Origin: Verrucomicrobiales bacterium
GTDB taxonomy: Bacteria; Verrucomicrobiota; Verrucomicrobiia; Verrucomicrobiales; DEV007
Direction of reading: 5' to 3'
Length of the DNA stretch: 64,000 nucleotides
Assembly (NCBI GenBank): GCA_029213005.1
Contig: JARGPI010000003.1
Span: forward strand, 186,001 to 250,000
The notes under the pieces are model-generated. The model was given only the letters and a program-made list of their open reading frames with translations, had not been told where the DNA came from and ran no database searches. Of this stretch, positions 16,057 through 25,170 are shown one piece after another (position 1 is the stretch's first letter; every line of letters starts with the position of its first letter). The translations under genes and the position numbers were made by a program.

Positions 16057-18584
16057 ATAATTTTACCCCCAGGGCACAACAGGTTTTGGCACTGGCTCGG
16101 AAAGAGGCCGACCGGTTCAATCACAATTACGTGGGGACAGAACACCTACTGCTGGGACTCATTAAGTTGGGACAGGGAGTAGCCGTTAATGTTCTCCAGA
16201 AAATGAATCTCGATCTGGAGACGGTCCGGATGGAAGTGGAAAAGCAGGTTGGGAACGGTCCTGAAACGAAGATGGTGGGCAATATTCCCTACACACCACG
16301 GGTCAAAAAAGTGCTCGCTCTGGCCGGTAAGGAAGCCAAGAACCTCAATCACAGCTATGTGGGAACCGAGCATATTCTTCTCGGTTTGCTTCGCGAGGGC
16401 GACGGTGTTGCCGCACGTGTATTGAAAAATCTCGACGTCGATATCGAGAGAACCCGTAACGAGATTCTTCGCGAACTCGATCCCAATTTTGCAGGTGGTG
16501 CCGGTGAAGATGATCCGGCGGACAGCGATTTCGAAGATTCACTTTCCGGTGGTGGCCCCCGCAAAGAGGGCAAAACTCCGGCATTGAAAGCCTTTGGTCG
16601 CGATCTGACCGAACTCGCTCACGAAGCGGAACTGGATCCTGTGATCGGTCGTGCCGAGGAAATCGAGCGCGTTATTCAGATTCTCTGTCGCCGGACCAAG
16701 AACAATCCGGTTTTGATCGGTGAGGCAGGTGTCGGCAAAACGGCAATTGCTGAAGGTCTTGCTCAGGAAATCGCCAGTGGCAATGTCCCTGAGATCCTGC
16801 GTGATAAGAAAGTGATTACTCTGGATTTGGCTCTGATGGTTGCCGGTACCAAATATCGCGGTCAGTTCGAAGAGCGGATTAAAGCCGTGATGGACGAGAT
16901 CAAGCGGTCCAAGAATGTGATCCTCTTTATTGATGAGCTTCACACCATTGTTGGTGCTGGATCCGCCGAGGGAGCCATGGATGCTTCCAACATCATCAAG
17001 CCGGCTCTGAGCCGTGGCGAGTTGCAGTGTATCGGTGCCACGACGCTTAACGAGTATCGGAAGTTCATCGAGAAAGACTCCGCATTGGAACGTCGATTCC
17101 AGCAGGTCAAAGTCGAAGAGCCCAGCGAAAATGATACCATCCTTATTTTGATGGGGCTCAAGAGCAAATACGAAGCTCACCACAAAGCGGAATTTACCAA
17201 AGAGGCCATCGAGGCCTGTGTGAAACTTTCAAGCCGTTATTTGACGGGGCGTTTCCTGCCGGACAAGGCGATTGACATTATGGACGAGGCTGGCTCAAAA
17301 GCCCGCATCACTGCGATGACACGCCCTCCTGCGATCAAAGATTTCGAAGAGGAAATCGAAGAGATCGTTTTGGCGAAGGAGGAAGCGATTCGCGATCAGG
17401 ATTTCGAAAATGCGGCTGCGCTGCGTGATTCTGAAAAGCGGAAGCGTCAGGAGATGGAGACCGTTTTGGAAGATTGGCGCAATGCTAACGAAGAGAACGT
17501 GCTGACCGTTTCGGAAGACGACATTATGTCCGTTGTGGCGAAGTGGACCGGGGTTCCTCTCCAGCGTATGGAGGAGAAAGAAGCCGAGAAACTTCTCAAG
17601 ATGGAGGAAGTTCTCAAGGAGCGCGTCATCGGCCAGGACGAAGCGGTCGTGGCGATCTCGAAAGCGCTTCGCCGGAGCCGTGCCGATCTGAAAGATCCAC
17701 GTCGTCCGATTGGTTCTTTCATTTTCCTCGGACCTACCGGGGTTGGTAAAACTTACCTCGCCCGCAATTTGGCCGATTTCATGTTCGGAGACGCTGATGC
17801 CCTGATTCAGATCGATATGTCTGAATACATGGACAAATTTACGAGCAGCCGTCTTATCGGTTCGCCTCCGGGCTATGTTGGATACGAAGAGGGTGGCCAG
17901 TTGACGGAAGCCGTTCGTCGTCGCCCTTACTCCGTGGTTCTTTTTGATGAGGTTGAGAAAGCTCACCCTGATGTGATGAATCTCCTTCTCCAGATTCTGG
18001 AAGAGGGAATGATCACTGACAGTTTGGGTCGGAAAATCGATTTCCGTAACACCATCATCATTCTGACATCCAATGTGGGTGCCGAGTTGATCAAGAAGCA
18101 GACCACTGTTGGTTTCGGAGCTCCCGGAGCTTCAGCTGACAGTAAATACGATGTGATGTGCGACAAGATTCTCGGTCAGGCTAAAGATGTCTTTAAGCCC
18201 GAGTTTCTTAACCGACTTGATGATAAAATCGTATTCCACGTGTTGGAACGGGATGATTTGATTCAGATCGTTGATCTCGAAGTGAGAACTTTCCTGAAGC
18301 GCCTTGGTGAGAAGGGTATCAAACTCGATCTCGATGAATCTGCGAAACAGTACATTATCGAAGAGGGTTACGATCCTAACTATGGTGCCCGTCCGATGCG
18401 TCGTGCGGTTGAGAGACATCTCGAAGATCCTCTGGCGGAAATGCTGCTGCGGGGAGACGTCGAGAAAGGCCAGATCGTAAACGTGACCCACGCCGAAGGA
18501 GAAAAGGAACTGACCTTTATTCCCGGTGGAACGTTCGAGAAAACTGACGACTCCGAATTAGAGGAAGTTTCGACAGAAGGATAA
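16053..18584 (+). CDS. clpC: ATP-dependent Clp protease ATP-binding subunit ClpC
   Basis: An 843-residue AAA+ unfoldase that feeds proteins, including phosphoarginine-tagged ones, to ClpP. In order: two N-terminal Clp_N repeats (residues 3-140), the first AAA module with Walker A GEAGVGKT (223-230), a middle domain with a UVR motif (about 430-470), the second AAA module with Walker A GPTGVGKT (about 560), and the C-terminal D2-small domain. The Clp_N repeats receive phosphoarginine in Bacillus. clpP is not in the window. It is coupled to mcsB and closed by a strong terminator. Confidence 0.96.
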   Translation: MNNFTPRAQQVLALARKEADRFNHNYVGTEHLLLGLIKLGQGVAVNVLQKMNLDLETVRMEVEKQVGNGPETKMVGNIPYTPRVKKVLALAGKEAKNLNHSYVGTEHILLGLLREGDGVAARVLKNLDVDIERTRNEILRELDPNFAGGAGEDDPADSDFEDSLSGGGPRKEGKTPALKAFGRDLTELAHEAELDPVIGRAEEIERVIQILCRRTKNNPVLIGEAGVGKTAIAEGLAQEIASGNVPEILRDKKVITLDLALMVAGTKYRGQFEERIKAVMDEIKRSKNVILFIDELHTIVGAGSAEGAMDASNIIKPALSRGELQCIGATTLNEYRKFIEKDSALERRFQQVKVEEPSENDTILILMGLKSKYEAHHKAEFTKEAIEACVKLSSRYLTGRFLPDKAIDIMDEAGSKARITAMTRPPAIKDFEEEIEEIVLAKEEAIRDQDFENAAALRDSEKRKRQEMETVLEDWRNANEENVLTVSEDDIMSVVAKWTGVPLQRMEEKEAEKLLKMEEVLKERVIGQDEAVVAISKALRRSRADLKDPRRPIGSFIFLGPTGVGKTYLARNLADFMFGDADALIQIDMSEYMDKFTSSRLIGSPPGYVGYEEGGQLTEAVRRRPYSVVLFDEVEKAHPDVMNLLLQILEEGMITDSLGRKIDFRNTIIILTSNVGAELIKKQTTVGFGAPGASADSKYDVMCDKILGQAKDVFKPEFLNRLDDKIVFHVLERDDLIQIVDLEVRTFLKRLGEKGIKLDLDESAKQYIIEEGYDPNYGARPMRRAVERHLEDPLAEMLLRGDVEKGQIVNVTHAEGEKELTFIPGGTFEKTDDSELEEVSTEG

Positions 18585-18607
18585 GTCCCGGTCAGACAAA
18601 GATTTGG

Positions 18608-18645
18608 AAAAGCCTCTGTGGATTTGATCCGCAGAGGCTTTTTTT
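18608..18645 (+). terminator. Intrinsic terminator after clpC
   Basis: AAAAGCCTCTG, then a short inner helix and loop, then CAGAGGCTTTTTTT, 24 bp after the clpC stop. The long GC-containing stem and seven Ts make it a strong terminator; A-richness on the left side may also serve the convergent ABC gene. Confidence 0.88.
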
Positions 18646-18655
18646 ATCCGTATTT

Positions 18656-19498
18656 TTAAACCACGCTGTTGAGATTCAATTCCTCTTCCTCAAACGCAAT
18701 TCGGTAGCGTCCTTCACGGGAGCGGAGTTTCAAATCACCGCCGAAAGCACGGGAGAGGCTTTGCGATGTGAGAGTCTCTTTCTTGGGTCCGTTAGCGACC
18801 GTCAGGCCGTCTTTGATCACCAGAGCGTGAGTGATCTCGGGAAAAATCTCCTCAACGTGATGCGTCACCATGACGAGTGATTTGAAGGTGCGTTTCTCGG
18901 CGAGATCCTGAATGAAATGAAGAAACTTCTCCCGGGCCATCGGGTCGAGGCCGGCACAGGGTTCATCGAGGATCAGCGTTTCCAATTGCTGAGACATCAG
19001 GGCTCTTCCGATGAGGAGACGCTGTCTTTCGCCTTGAGATAAATAAACCCAGGGCTCGTTTTTCAGATGATCGCACTGAATTCTGCTGAGGATTTCTTTC
19101 GCGGCGGCGACATCCGTTTTGATGATCGATTTGTCTTTCTGCCAGTAATTGACCATCGCGTGACGACCGGCCATGATCACTTCGATGGCGGTTTCGGCTG
19201 GCTCGATCAGCTGGGCGATGCTGCTGCTGACGAATCCGAACCGCTTTCTCCATTCATCCCAGTTCTGATGGTCGCTATCAATCGCGGCTTCGCGCCCGGG
19301 AATGTGGATATCCCCGGTGGTAGGCGTCAGATAGCCCATTAAGATCTTCAGCAGCGAGGTCTTGCCGGAACCGTTTCCGCCGATTAAGGCCCAGTTCTCG
19401 CCCTCTTTGACCTCCCAGTCGATCCCGCGCAAAATGTCGCGATCCCCGCGGGTCACGCTGACATTCTCCATTTTAAAAACACTCGTTGATTCCGCCAT
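18656..19498 (-). CDS. ABC transporter ATP-binding protein (ModF/YlmA-like)
   Basis: A 280-residue single ABC ATPase. Walker A is GGNGSGKT, the signature is LSQGE, and Walker B with the catalytic Glu is LILDEPCAGLDP, with H-loop VMVTHHVEE. The C-terminal segment (RSREGRYRIAFEEEELNLNS) and the DEWRKRFGFVSSSIAQL region resemble stand-alone ModF/YlmA-type ATPases. No permease is adjacent. It is 5.7 kb from the two orphan PhnE-like permeases and is not their obvious partner. The ATG at 19498 is preferred over one 36 bp upstream. Confidence 0.85.
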   Translation of the reverse strand: MAESTSVFKMENVSVTRGDRDILRGIDWEVKEGENWALIGGNGSGKTSLLKILMGYLTPTTGDIHIPGREAAIDSDHQNWDEWRKRFGFVSSSIAQLIEPAETAIEVIMAGRHAMVNYWQKDKSIIKTDVAAAKEILSRIQCDHLKNEPWVYLSQGERQRLLIGRALMSQQLETLILDEPCAGLDPMAREKFLHFIQDLAEKRTFKSLVMVTHHVEEIFPEITHALVIKDGLTVANGPKKETLTSQSLSRAFGGDLKLRSREGRYRIAFEEEELNLNSVV

Positions 19499-19597
19499 TG
19501 TCGTGGTGATTTGTCTCGTCCCCGACACGTCCATGTTTTCACCGGGGAATCAATTGAAAAAACTCGACATCAGGCAGTTTCAAGGAATCATTGCCCG

Positions 19598-20203
19598 ATG
19601 CCTGCCAAACTAGTTGTCGCCACTCACAACGCTCACAAAACTGATGAGATCCGGGAAATCGTCGGGAAATTTTTCGATGAGGTGCTCGACCTGAGCTCCT
19701 TTCCTGACGTTCCGGAGGCGGACGAATATGGCGAATCGTTTGAGGAAAACTCGGCGATCAAAGCCTTTGGAGCCAGCGAAACCCTTCAGGATGCGTTTAT
19801 CCTCGCCGACGATTCCGGTCTTGAGGTCGACGCTTTGAATGGGGCTCCCGGAGTCTACTCAGCCCGCTATGCCGGAGCGGACGCGAGCGACGCGGACAAT
19901 CGGGCCCGGCTCTTGGAGGAGCTGACCAAAAGTGGGGCCAAAGGCAAAGAGCGCAGTGCAAGATTTCGCTGTGTGTTGACCGTCGTCAAAGGCGACGAAA
20001 CGTTCGGGGTTTTTGACGGGGCCTGTGAAGGAATTATCGCGAACGAAGAAAAAGGGGACGGGGGCTTTGGCTACGACTCGCTGTTTATTCCGGAGGGGCA
20101 TTGCGAAACCTTCGGGCAGCTTTCCGGCGAAGTGAAAAACGGGATGAGCCATCGGGGAAATGCGCTGGCTCAGTTTTCAGAGTGGCTGGAGAGCGAGCAA
20201 TAG
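19598..20203 (+). CDS. rdgB: dITP/XTP pyrophosphatase (RdgB/Ham1)
   Basis: A 201-residue house-cleaning enzyme that hydrolyses non-canonical purine triphosphates (dITP, XTP) to monophosphates and pyrophosphate, keeping them out of DNA. Signatures are VATHNAHKTDEIREI at the N-terminus, FEENSAIKA, FILADDSGLEVDALNGAPGV and GFGYDSLFIPEG, with the C-terminal MSHRGNALAQF. The ATG at 19598 fits the family start. The gene diverges from the ABC ATPase and ends 3 bp from the convergent PhyH-type gene. Confidence 0.94.
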   Translation: MPAKLVVATHNAHKTDEIREIVGKFFDEVLDLSSFPDVPEADEYGESFEENSAIKAFGASETLQDAFILADDSGLEVDALNGAPGVYSARYAGADASDADNRARLLEELTKSGAKGKERSARFRCVLTVVKGDETFGVFDGACEGIIANEEKGDGGFGYDSLFIPEGHCETFGQLSGEVKNGMSHRGNALAQFSEWLESEQ

Positions 20204-20206
20204 CAT

Positions 20207-21037
20207 CTAGCGCTCGAGGCTGTCGGCGCTTTGGTCCTCTTTTGTAAGGTTGGCGAAAGCGACCTCCGACTTGCGGGCATCTGAGCGGCCGACTTTGAGA
20301 ACTTCCTCTTCCGAAACTTTGTGGAGTTTGGTGTAGCAGGGGTGGTGCGATTCTTTGTAGGGATTGTTCGATTTCGCATTGTAGCAACAGATCAAAGACC
20401 AGCGCGGGTGCTCCGACCGGTTTGCTGCGGAGCAGTGCAGGGTGTTGCTGTGAAAAAAGAGAGCATCCCCGGCTTTCATCTCACAGTGAACCAGTTCGAG
20501 GCGTTTGCGGGCTTCTTCGACACGCTCCATATCAGCGCCTGCCTGATCTCCCGTCAGGATGTGATTGATCCGGCCTAGGTGGTGCGACTTTTTCAGCACC
20601 TGAAGACAGCCGTTTTCAACAGTGGCATCGTCCACCGCGATCATCACGCTACAGAGGTTGGGCGACAACACCCCGTTTTGATACCAGTAACCATAATCCT
20701 GATGCCAGGCCCAGGCACCGCCGGTCCGCGCATCTTTGAGGATCATCTTGGAGTGGTAATGATAGGCCTCATCATCGAGCAGATCTTCGACCCGGTTTAC
20801 CACCCTCTCGCATCTCGCGAACATCCCGTAAATGCCGTCGCCGGGGTGATTCCAGAGCGAGAGACGGACCGCATTGCCTTCGCCATCGTCGCGGGACGCA
20901 GCGGCCTGATCCATCGCGTGATCGTTGCGAGCGGTGTTCGCCAGGGTTTCGATTTCCTCCTTCGAAAAGAGCTCCCGTTCAAAAAGGTAGCCGTTTTCCT
21001 GGTATTCTGCGATTCGGGAAGCTGATAATTCTGCCAT
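20207..21037 (-). CDS. Phytanoyl-CoA dioxygenase (PhyH) family protein
   Basis: A 276-residue Fe(II)/2-oxoglutarate oxygenase. The metal triad is H112-x-D114 (WHQDYGYW) and H201 (LHCSAAN), with R212 (HPRWSL) as the probable 2-oxoglutarate ligand, so it should be active. PhyH relatives hydroxylate small molecules (ectoine, phytanoyl-CoA, natural products); the substrate cannot be deduced. The ATG at 21037 fits the family start. Twin palindrome copy B lies 34-74 bp upstream and could regulate it. It converges on rdgB with a 3-bp gap. Confidence 0.85.
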   Translation of the reverse strand: MAELSASRIAEYQENGYLFERELFSKEEIETLANTARNDHAMDQAAASRDDGEGNAVRLSLWNHPGDGIYGMFARCERVVNRVEDLLDDEAYHYHSKMILKDARTGGAWAWHQDYGYWYQNGVLSPNLCSVMIAVDDATVENGCLQVLKKSHHLGRINHILTGDQAGADMERVEEARKRLELVHCEMKAGDALFFHSNTLHCSAANRSEHPRWSLICCYNAKSNNPYKESHHPCYTKLHKVSEEEVLKVGRSDARKSEVAFANLTKEDQSADSLER

Positions 21038-21070
21038 GGCGATTGATGCTGATAATTTGCCGAAAAACCG

Positions 21071-21111
21071 GATTGTACAGGGTACAATCTCAGACTGTAC
21101 CCTGTACAGTC
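21071..21111. repeat. Twin palindrome, copy B
   Basis: GATTGTACAGGGTACAATC at 21071-21089, spacer TCA, then GACTGTACCCTGTACAGTC at 21093-21111. Each unit is an 8-bp-arm palindrome, and the second is the reverse complement of the first apart from two paired changes. The centres are 22 bp apart, about two helical turns. It lies just upstream of the PhyH-type gene (minus strand) and 70 bp past the end of the DUF900 gene. Confidence 0.88.
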
Positions 21112-21180
21112 TGCGAAAAATTATCGTATCGTGACGGACCCGCCAAGCCAATCAAATACCGTGGCGCTTTCCCGCGTTTT

Positions 21181-22455
21181 TCAGAAGTTCAATCGCAGCT
21201 CCGGAAAGTTTTCGGGGAAGCCCCAGAAGATTTCGCCGTCCTGTCGCACCAGCATTCTTTCTTCCGGGCTCTTTCCGGAGAGGAAAGAAAAGAGGTCGGA
21301 GCTGACCCAGGTGTTTCGGTAGTAATAGGTGTGCCCAACCCAGCCCCGGGAGTTCTGTTCGGGAACACTGACGTCGATCATTTCGATTTTGCCGGCTCGT
21401 AACATGGCCTCTTTTTCCCAGGGCTTGAGATCATCCACCGCGGTCCCGAGGCGCTCAGCGCGGAACATATTCGCTGAGAAATCGAGTGCTTTATCAGCAG
21501 AGGAGGCGTAGACCGCAACACCGCCGGTGGCTTCGTAAAAACGGTCGAACACCCCGTTGTAGAACGTCATCAGATCCATATCGGGGGCCGCGAGGGCCAC
21601 GCGCGAGATGCGAAATTTTTCGTTCAACTGGTCGGGATTGAGATCTTTATAGGTCAACCTCAGCTCTTTGAGAGCGTTTACCACGATGGGGCAACCGGCG
21701 CTGTGAGCCACAATATTGACTTGATCGGCACCGGTTTCCTTAGCGAGATTGGCGATCACACCGCGGAAAACCCGCGTGCTGTATTCCGCGTTTCCTTTAT
21801 CGGCAGCATAAGCTGAGATTGACCCGAGAGAGGGCCATTCGTAACTGACCACCGCACCTTCTCTTCCCCCGAAGTGTGACATCGCGGCCGCAAATTCTGT
21901 GTTCGGAATCAGCTTGGTATTGAAACCATGCACATAGATCGCAATCGTTCGCTGCCGGCTTCGATCCAGTTGTTGTCTCAGTTCCGAGATCCAGGGATGA
22001 TCTTCGTTATTGCATTCCGAGTGATTTAGCGTGAAATGGTCGATCGGGAGAGTCGGGAAGAGGTTGATCTCCTTTAACTCAAAGCGGGTTTTTCTAATTC
22101 CGGATTCGGACGACAGCGTTTCATTGATGATATGCTCGCGACTCAAGCCTTCGCCCACAGCGACCTTCGCAATAGCGAGATGGGGAGTGGGATTGGTGCT
22201 TCGCTGGTTTCCGAAGGGATTGACGCCTTGCGGCGAGTCGAGCAGGTTCCGACCGCTGATCAGAAATATCGGGATATCGGATTTTACATCAGTCGTTGAG
22301 ATGTGCGGGAAGTCCTCCAGAAGTCCGCTGGCAAAGCCCAGAGGCGCGGCTACCAATCGCGTCGTACCAGTGCGGACGGAGCCGCCGCATCCTGTGAGAA
22401 GAAGGCACAGAATACTGCATAAAAATGCGCCGCAAAATGTTTCGTGATTTCGCAA
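21181..22455 (-). CDS. DUF900-type alpha/beta-hydrolase lipoprotein
   Basis: A 424-residue lipoprotein (lipobox LLLTGC, Cys23). The C-terminal two thirds is an alpha/beta hydrolase of the DUF900 group: the oxyanion strand is RTIAIYVHGFNT, the nucleophile elbow is VNIVAHSAGC with Ser near residue 250, and an Asp follows in ALAAPDMDLM. The substrate is unknown. Its 5' end faces the divergent TIR/chaperone gene across 132 bp, so a shared regulatory region is possible, but nothing in the sequence ties their functions. Confidence 0.82.
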   Translation of the reverse strand: MRNHETFCGAFLCSILCLLLTGCGGSVRTGTTRLVAAPLGFASGLLEDFPHISTTDVKSDIPIFLISGRNLLDSPQGVNPFGNQRSTNPTPHLAIAKVAVGEGLSREHIINETLSSESGIRKTRFELKEINLFPTLPIDHFTLNHSECNNEDHPWISELRQQLDRSRQRTIAIYVHGFNTKLIPNTEFAAAMSHFGGREGAVVSYEWPSLGSISAYAADKGNAEYSTRVFRGVIANLAKETGADQVNIVAHSAGCPIVVNALKELRLTYKDLNPDQLNEKFRISRVALAAPDMDLMTFYNGVFDRFYEATGGVAVYASSADKALDFSANMFRAERLGTAVDDLKPWEKEAMLRAGKIEMIDVSVPEQNSRGWVGHTYYYRNTWVSSDLFSFLSGKSPEERMLVRQDGEIFWGFPENFPELRLNF

Positions 22456-22587
22456 GGTGCGAGAGGTTCGGCGGTTCTTGTAAAAAATGCCAGAAAATTT
22501 ACGATAAACGGCGGTTTATGGGGCCCCGCCGTTGATTTTTTTAAGCTTGTGCCCACAAATCTATCATTTACGGTCGAATACGAAGAG

Positions 22588-23898
22588 ATGGCCCGAATTT
22601 TTATCAGCTACCGGAGATCTGATTCCAAGTGGGCGGTGGGCCGAATTTACGATCGGCTCGGTGAGGTTCTGGATAAGAACAATCTGTTTCTCGATATCAG
22701 CGACATCGAGCCGGGTGAGGACTACGTCGATAAAATCGAGAAAGTGGTGGGATCCTGCGACGTTTTGTTAGTTGTGATCGGGCACGACTGGCTTAACGCA
22801 AAGGACTCGTCCGGCAATCGTCGGCTGGATGATCCAAACGATTTGGTCCGGGTCGAAGTGGCGACGGCGCTGGCCCGGGGAGTCCGCGTAATTCCCATTT
22901 TAATCGACGACGCTGAGATGCCGGTTTATTCTGAGGTGCCGGAAGAGCTGACCAGTCTGCTGCGCCGTAATGCGAAGCCGGTGAGTTTTCCTCAATTCCA
23001 TTCCGATATCGACAGTTTAATCCGGGTCTTGAAGAAAGTTCTCTCGGGGGCAGATGCCAGGACCGCTGAATCGATTCCCGATCCTGAGAACAAAGCCGCG
23101 CGCGATGCGGCTTATGAGGAATTACCCCTCTCGATCTGTCTGGAAACCAAAGGCAGCGTCGCGACGCCGTTAATTGTGAAAGGGACCAAGTTGCCAGCCG
23201 AAGTTAGCGAAGTTTTTTCCACGGCGGAGGATAATCAGGATACGGTCGACCTGAAACTGTTTTGGGGACAGGGAGCTTCAGTGACTGAGAACCTGTCTCT
23301 GGGAACTTTTAAGCTCAGCGGAATCTTGCCGGCTCCGGCGGGCGATCCTCAAATCGAAGTCACGGTCTCGATCGATGAAAGTCTTTTGATGACGGTGACG
23401 GCAAAAGATATCGACCGTGGATCCAGGGAGATTCTCGATGCGGTTGACTTAACCCGCGTGGAGATACCCGAGGGAATGACCACTGAAATTCCCAAGATGG
23501 AAAATCGCGACGGTGAGCCTTTCGATATCTTCCGCGACGTTTTCGGCGGCTCTGAAAGCTCTATTTTTGATGGATTTTTCGCCAATAAATCGGTTCCCGA
23601 AAGTGCCGACCTGAGGATACCTGTCGTCATCGGGGCTAACGATGCCCGGTCGGGAATTGAGAAAGAAGTCGAGATCGTTCAACACAATTACTGCGAAGCG
23701 TGCGGTCCGGTTATGGACCAAAACCGATCCTGCCAATCATGTCAGGGGCAAAAATACACTCAAACCAAGCAAAAGGTGAAGGTGGCGTTTCCGGCAGGCG
23801 TTAAGACGGGGAATCAGCTCAGGCTCCAGGGCATGGGAAACAAGTTGAGTAAGGGCGGAGCGAGAGGTGATGCCTATCTGGACATCACCGTGAGCTAG
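22588..23898 (+). CDS. TIR - Hsp70 substrate-binding domain - DnaJ C-terminal fusion protein
   Basis: A 436-residue soluble protein in three parts. Residues 1-150 are a TIR domain (MARIFISYRRSDS; VFxD-like LFLDISDIEPGEDY; CDVLLVVIGHDWL), with Glu90 in DLVRVEVATALARG at the position of the NADase catalytic glutamate. Residues about 178-282 match the DnaK substrate-binding beta domain (LSICLETKGS; VFSTAEDNQ; NLSLGTFKLSGILPAP; QIEVTVSID; VTAKDIDRGSRE). Residues 311-436 match DnaJ after the J domain: G/F-like PFDIFRDVFGGS, CTD-I ADLRIPVVIGANDARSGIEKE, one CxxC pair set (C369/C372 and C382/C385) and CTD-II VAFPAGVKTGNQLRLQGMG. There is no Hsp70 ATPase, lid or J domain. The ATG at 22588 opens the TIR fold exactly. 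Function is inferred only. Confidence 0.9.
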   Translation: MARIFISYRRSDSKWAVGRIYDRLGEVLDKNNLFLDISDIEPGEDYVDKIEKVVGSCDVLLVVIGHDWLNAKDSSGNRRLDDPNDLVRVEVATALARGVRVIPILIDDAEMPVYSEVPEELTSLLRRNAKPVSFPQFHSDIDSLIRVLKKVLSGADARTAESIPDPENKAARDAAYEELPLSICLETKGSVATPLIVKGTKLPAEVSEVFSTAEDNQDTVDLKLFWGQGASVTENLSLGTFKLSGILPAPAGDPQIEVTVSIDESLLMTVTAKDIDRGSREILDAVDLTRVEIPEGMTTEIPKMENRDGEPFDIFRDVFGGSESSIFDGFFANKSVPESADLRIPVVIGANDARSGIEKEVEIVQHNYCEACGPVMDQNRSCQSCQGQKYTQTKQKVKVAFPAGVKTGNQLRLQGMGNKLSKGGARGDAYLDITVS

Positions 23899-23899
23899 T

Positions 23900-24253
23900 T
23901 TACTTCGTGACTTTCTTCAGGGCGTTGGTTCGGATTGATTCGTGATCAATCGGTTCTTTCCGGTATTCCGCTTTTCCCAATCGCAGGAGATTAACCGCAC
24001 CAAAATCTTTGAGAAGAGATTCCGACTGATCGGGATGCAGATAAAAGTAAGTGTTCCAGTAAACCCGGCCTTTAGCGTATTCGCGAAACTGGTTGCCGAG
24101 ATCGCGACCTCCCGATTGAATCAGTGCATCGGAGAGCAACTTGGTTTCCTCTAGCGCGTGTTGTTGGCGTCCGTGTCGGCTTCCGGCGATAAACGTCACC
24201 AGCATAACTCCGATGATAACGGGGAACAGAAACAGGTAGATTCCTTTATTCAT
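23900..24253 (-). CDS. Hypothetical single-pass membrane protein
   Basis: A 117-residue protein with one N-terminal helix (IYLFLFPVIIGVMLVTFIAG) and a basic, mostly helical outer or inner domain containing WNTYFYLHPDQSESLL. No family is recognised. It ends 1 bp after the stop of the convergent TIR/chaperone gene and lies 32 bp downstream of the next minus-strand gene, with which it probably forms an operon. Confidence 0.55.
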   Translation of the reverse strand: MNKGIYLFLFPVIIGVMLVTFIAGSRHGRQQHALEETKLLSDALIQSGGRDLGNQFREYAKGRVYWNTYFYLHPDQSESLLKDFGAVNLLRLGKAEYRKEPIDHESIRTNALKKVTK

Positions 24254-24285
24254 ACTGGTTGAGGTTTGGTTCGGGCTCGTAAATC

Positions 24286-24771
24286 CTAGTTCTCCTCAGC
24301 CCGTAATAAAGCCCGGATTCGGAAGCCGTTCATCAAATCAGCCAGTTCCATAGAGGACATTCCGAAATTGTCCCCGAGCGAGCAACTACCCCCCGATATA
24401 AACCGGTTCACTTTTTCGATCGTCTTCTCACCATCCTCGTTTCGGCTGAATCCCACAAGGCTGTTCCCCTGAGTCGACCAGACATGAAATTCCGAGACGT
24501 CCTCCCAGCGACAACTGATCTTTCTCCCCAGCATATTCTGTTCGAAACCGTCTGGATCAAGCTCAAGATAGGAAGGTCCAAACATCTGGAGCAGGGCAAC
24601 CACTGCAACGGCTCCGAAAAATAGGATGCAAAGCCAGGGAGCCACTCCGCCGTCGTCAAGCAGCATCATGATTCCGGCAGCCGTGAACGCTGCGCCGATC
24701 AAAAAGATGCCCGCCCATTTTAATCGCGATGGTCGCAAGCTCAGTTTTTCGGGCAGCAATTCGATTTCCAT
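24286..24771 (-). CDS. Two-helix membrane protein, STM3941/PH-like family
   Basis: A 161-residue protein: a short cytoplasmic N-terminus (LLPEKLSLRPSRLKW), two helices (about residues 20-40 and 45-65), then a PH-like beta domain (YLELDPDGFEQNMLGRKISCRWEDVSEFHVW). The layout matches the small STM3941-like family of unknown function. The ATG at 24771 is preferred over one 12 bp upstream. It precedes the 117-residue membrane protein. Confidence 0.65.
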   Translation of the reverse strand: MEIELLPEKLSLRPSRLKWAGIFLIGAAFTAAGIMMLLDDGGVAPWLCILFFGAVAVVALLQMFGPSYLELDPDGFEQNMLGRKISCRWEDVSEFHVWSTQGNSLVGFSRNEDGEKTIEKVNRFISGGSCSLGDNFGMSSMELADLMNGFRIRALLRAEEN

Positions 24772-24835
24772 CCGTATGCACAATAGCCCTCAAATTCATC
24801 GGATTCAATCGAGACCGGTCGCGACGCCGGGGCAC

Positions 24836-24866
24836 AAAAAAAGCCGGGCAAATGAAGCCCGGCTTT
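24836..24866 (-). terminator. Intrinsic terminator after rpmA
   Basis: On the minus strand: AAGCCGGGC, 7-nt loop, GCCCGGCTT, then a run of Ts. It sits about 32 bp after the rpmA stop and closes the rplU-rpmA unit. It is a perfect 9-bp stem. Confidence 0.88.
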
Positions 24867-24897
24867 CCGAAATTTCGTTAGTTCGAACTGAATCGAA

Positions 24898-25149
24898 TTA
24901 AGCGGTTGCTTCGTCAACGTTGACGCGGCGACCATTGCGGTCGAAACGAACGTTACCTTCTACCAATGAAAAAATGGTGTAATCGCGGCCCAGTCCGACA
25001 TTTTTGCCTGGCTGCCACTTGGTTCCACACTGACGGACGATAATATTTCCAGCGATGACTTTCTCACCACCGAACTTCTTAATTCCACGACGCTTACTGT
25101 TACTGTCGCGTCCGTTTTTAACACTTCCCTGTCCCTTCTTATGAGCCAT
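24898..25149 (-). CDS. rpmA: 50S ribosomal protein L27
   Basis: An 83-residue ribosomal protein near the peptidyl-transferase centre. It starts [20 protein letters not shown] and contains the L27 core [18 protein letters not shown] and the segment [13 protein letters not shown]. The N-terminus begins MAHKKG directly, without the cleavable Firmicutes extension. It is 21 bp downstream of rplU in the usual order and closed by a terminator. Confidence 0.97.
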   Translation of the reverse strand: MAHKKGQGSVKNGRDSNSKRRGIKKFGGEKVIAGNIIVRQCGTKWQPGKNVGLGRDYTIFSLVEGNVRFDRNGRRVNVDEATA

Positions 25150-25170
25150 GACAAATAAATATGATTTGGT

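Noticed and set aside
16539..17183. Long minus-strand frame opposite clpC
   Set aside because: Antisense shadow of a highly conserved gene; composition follows clpC codons.
21043..21402. Plus-strand frame beginning in twin palindrome copy B
   Set aside because: It starts inside the repeat and overlaps the end of the DUF900 gene on the other strand; no signature.
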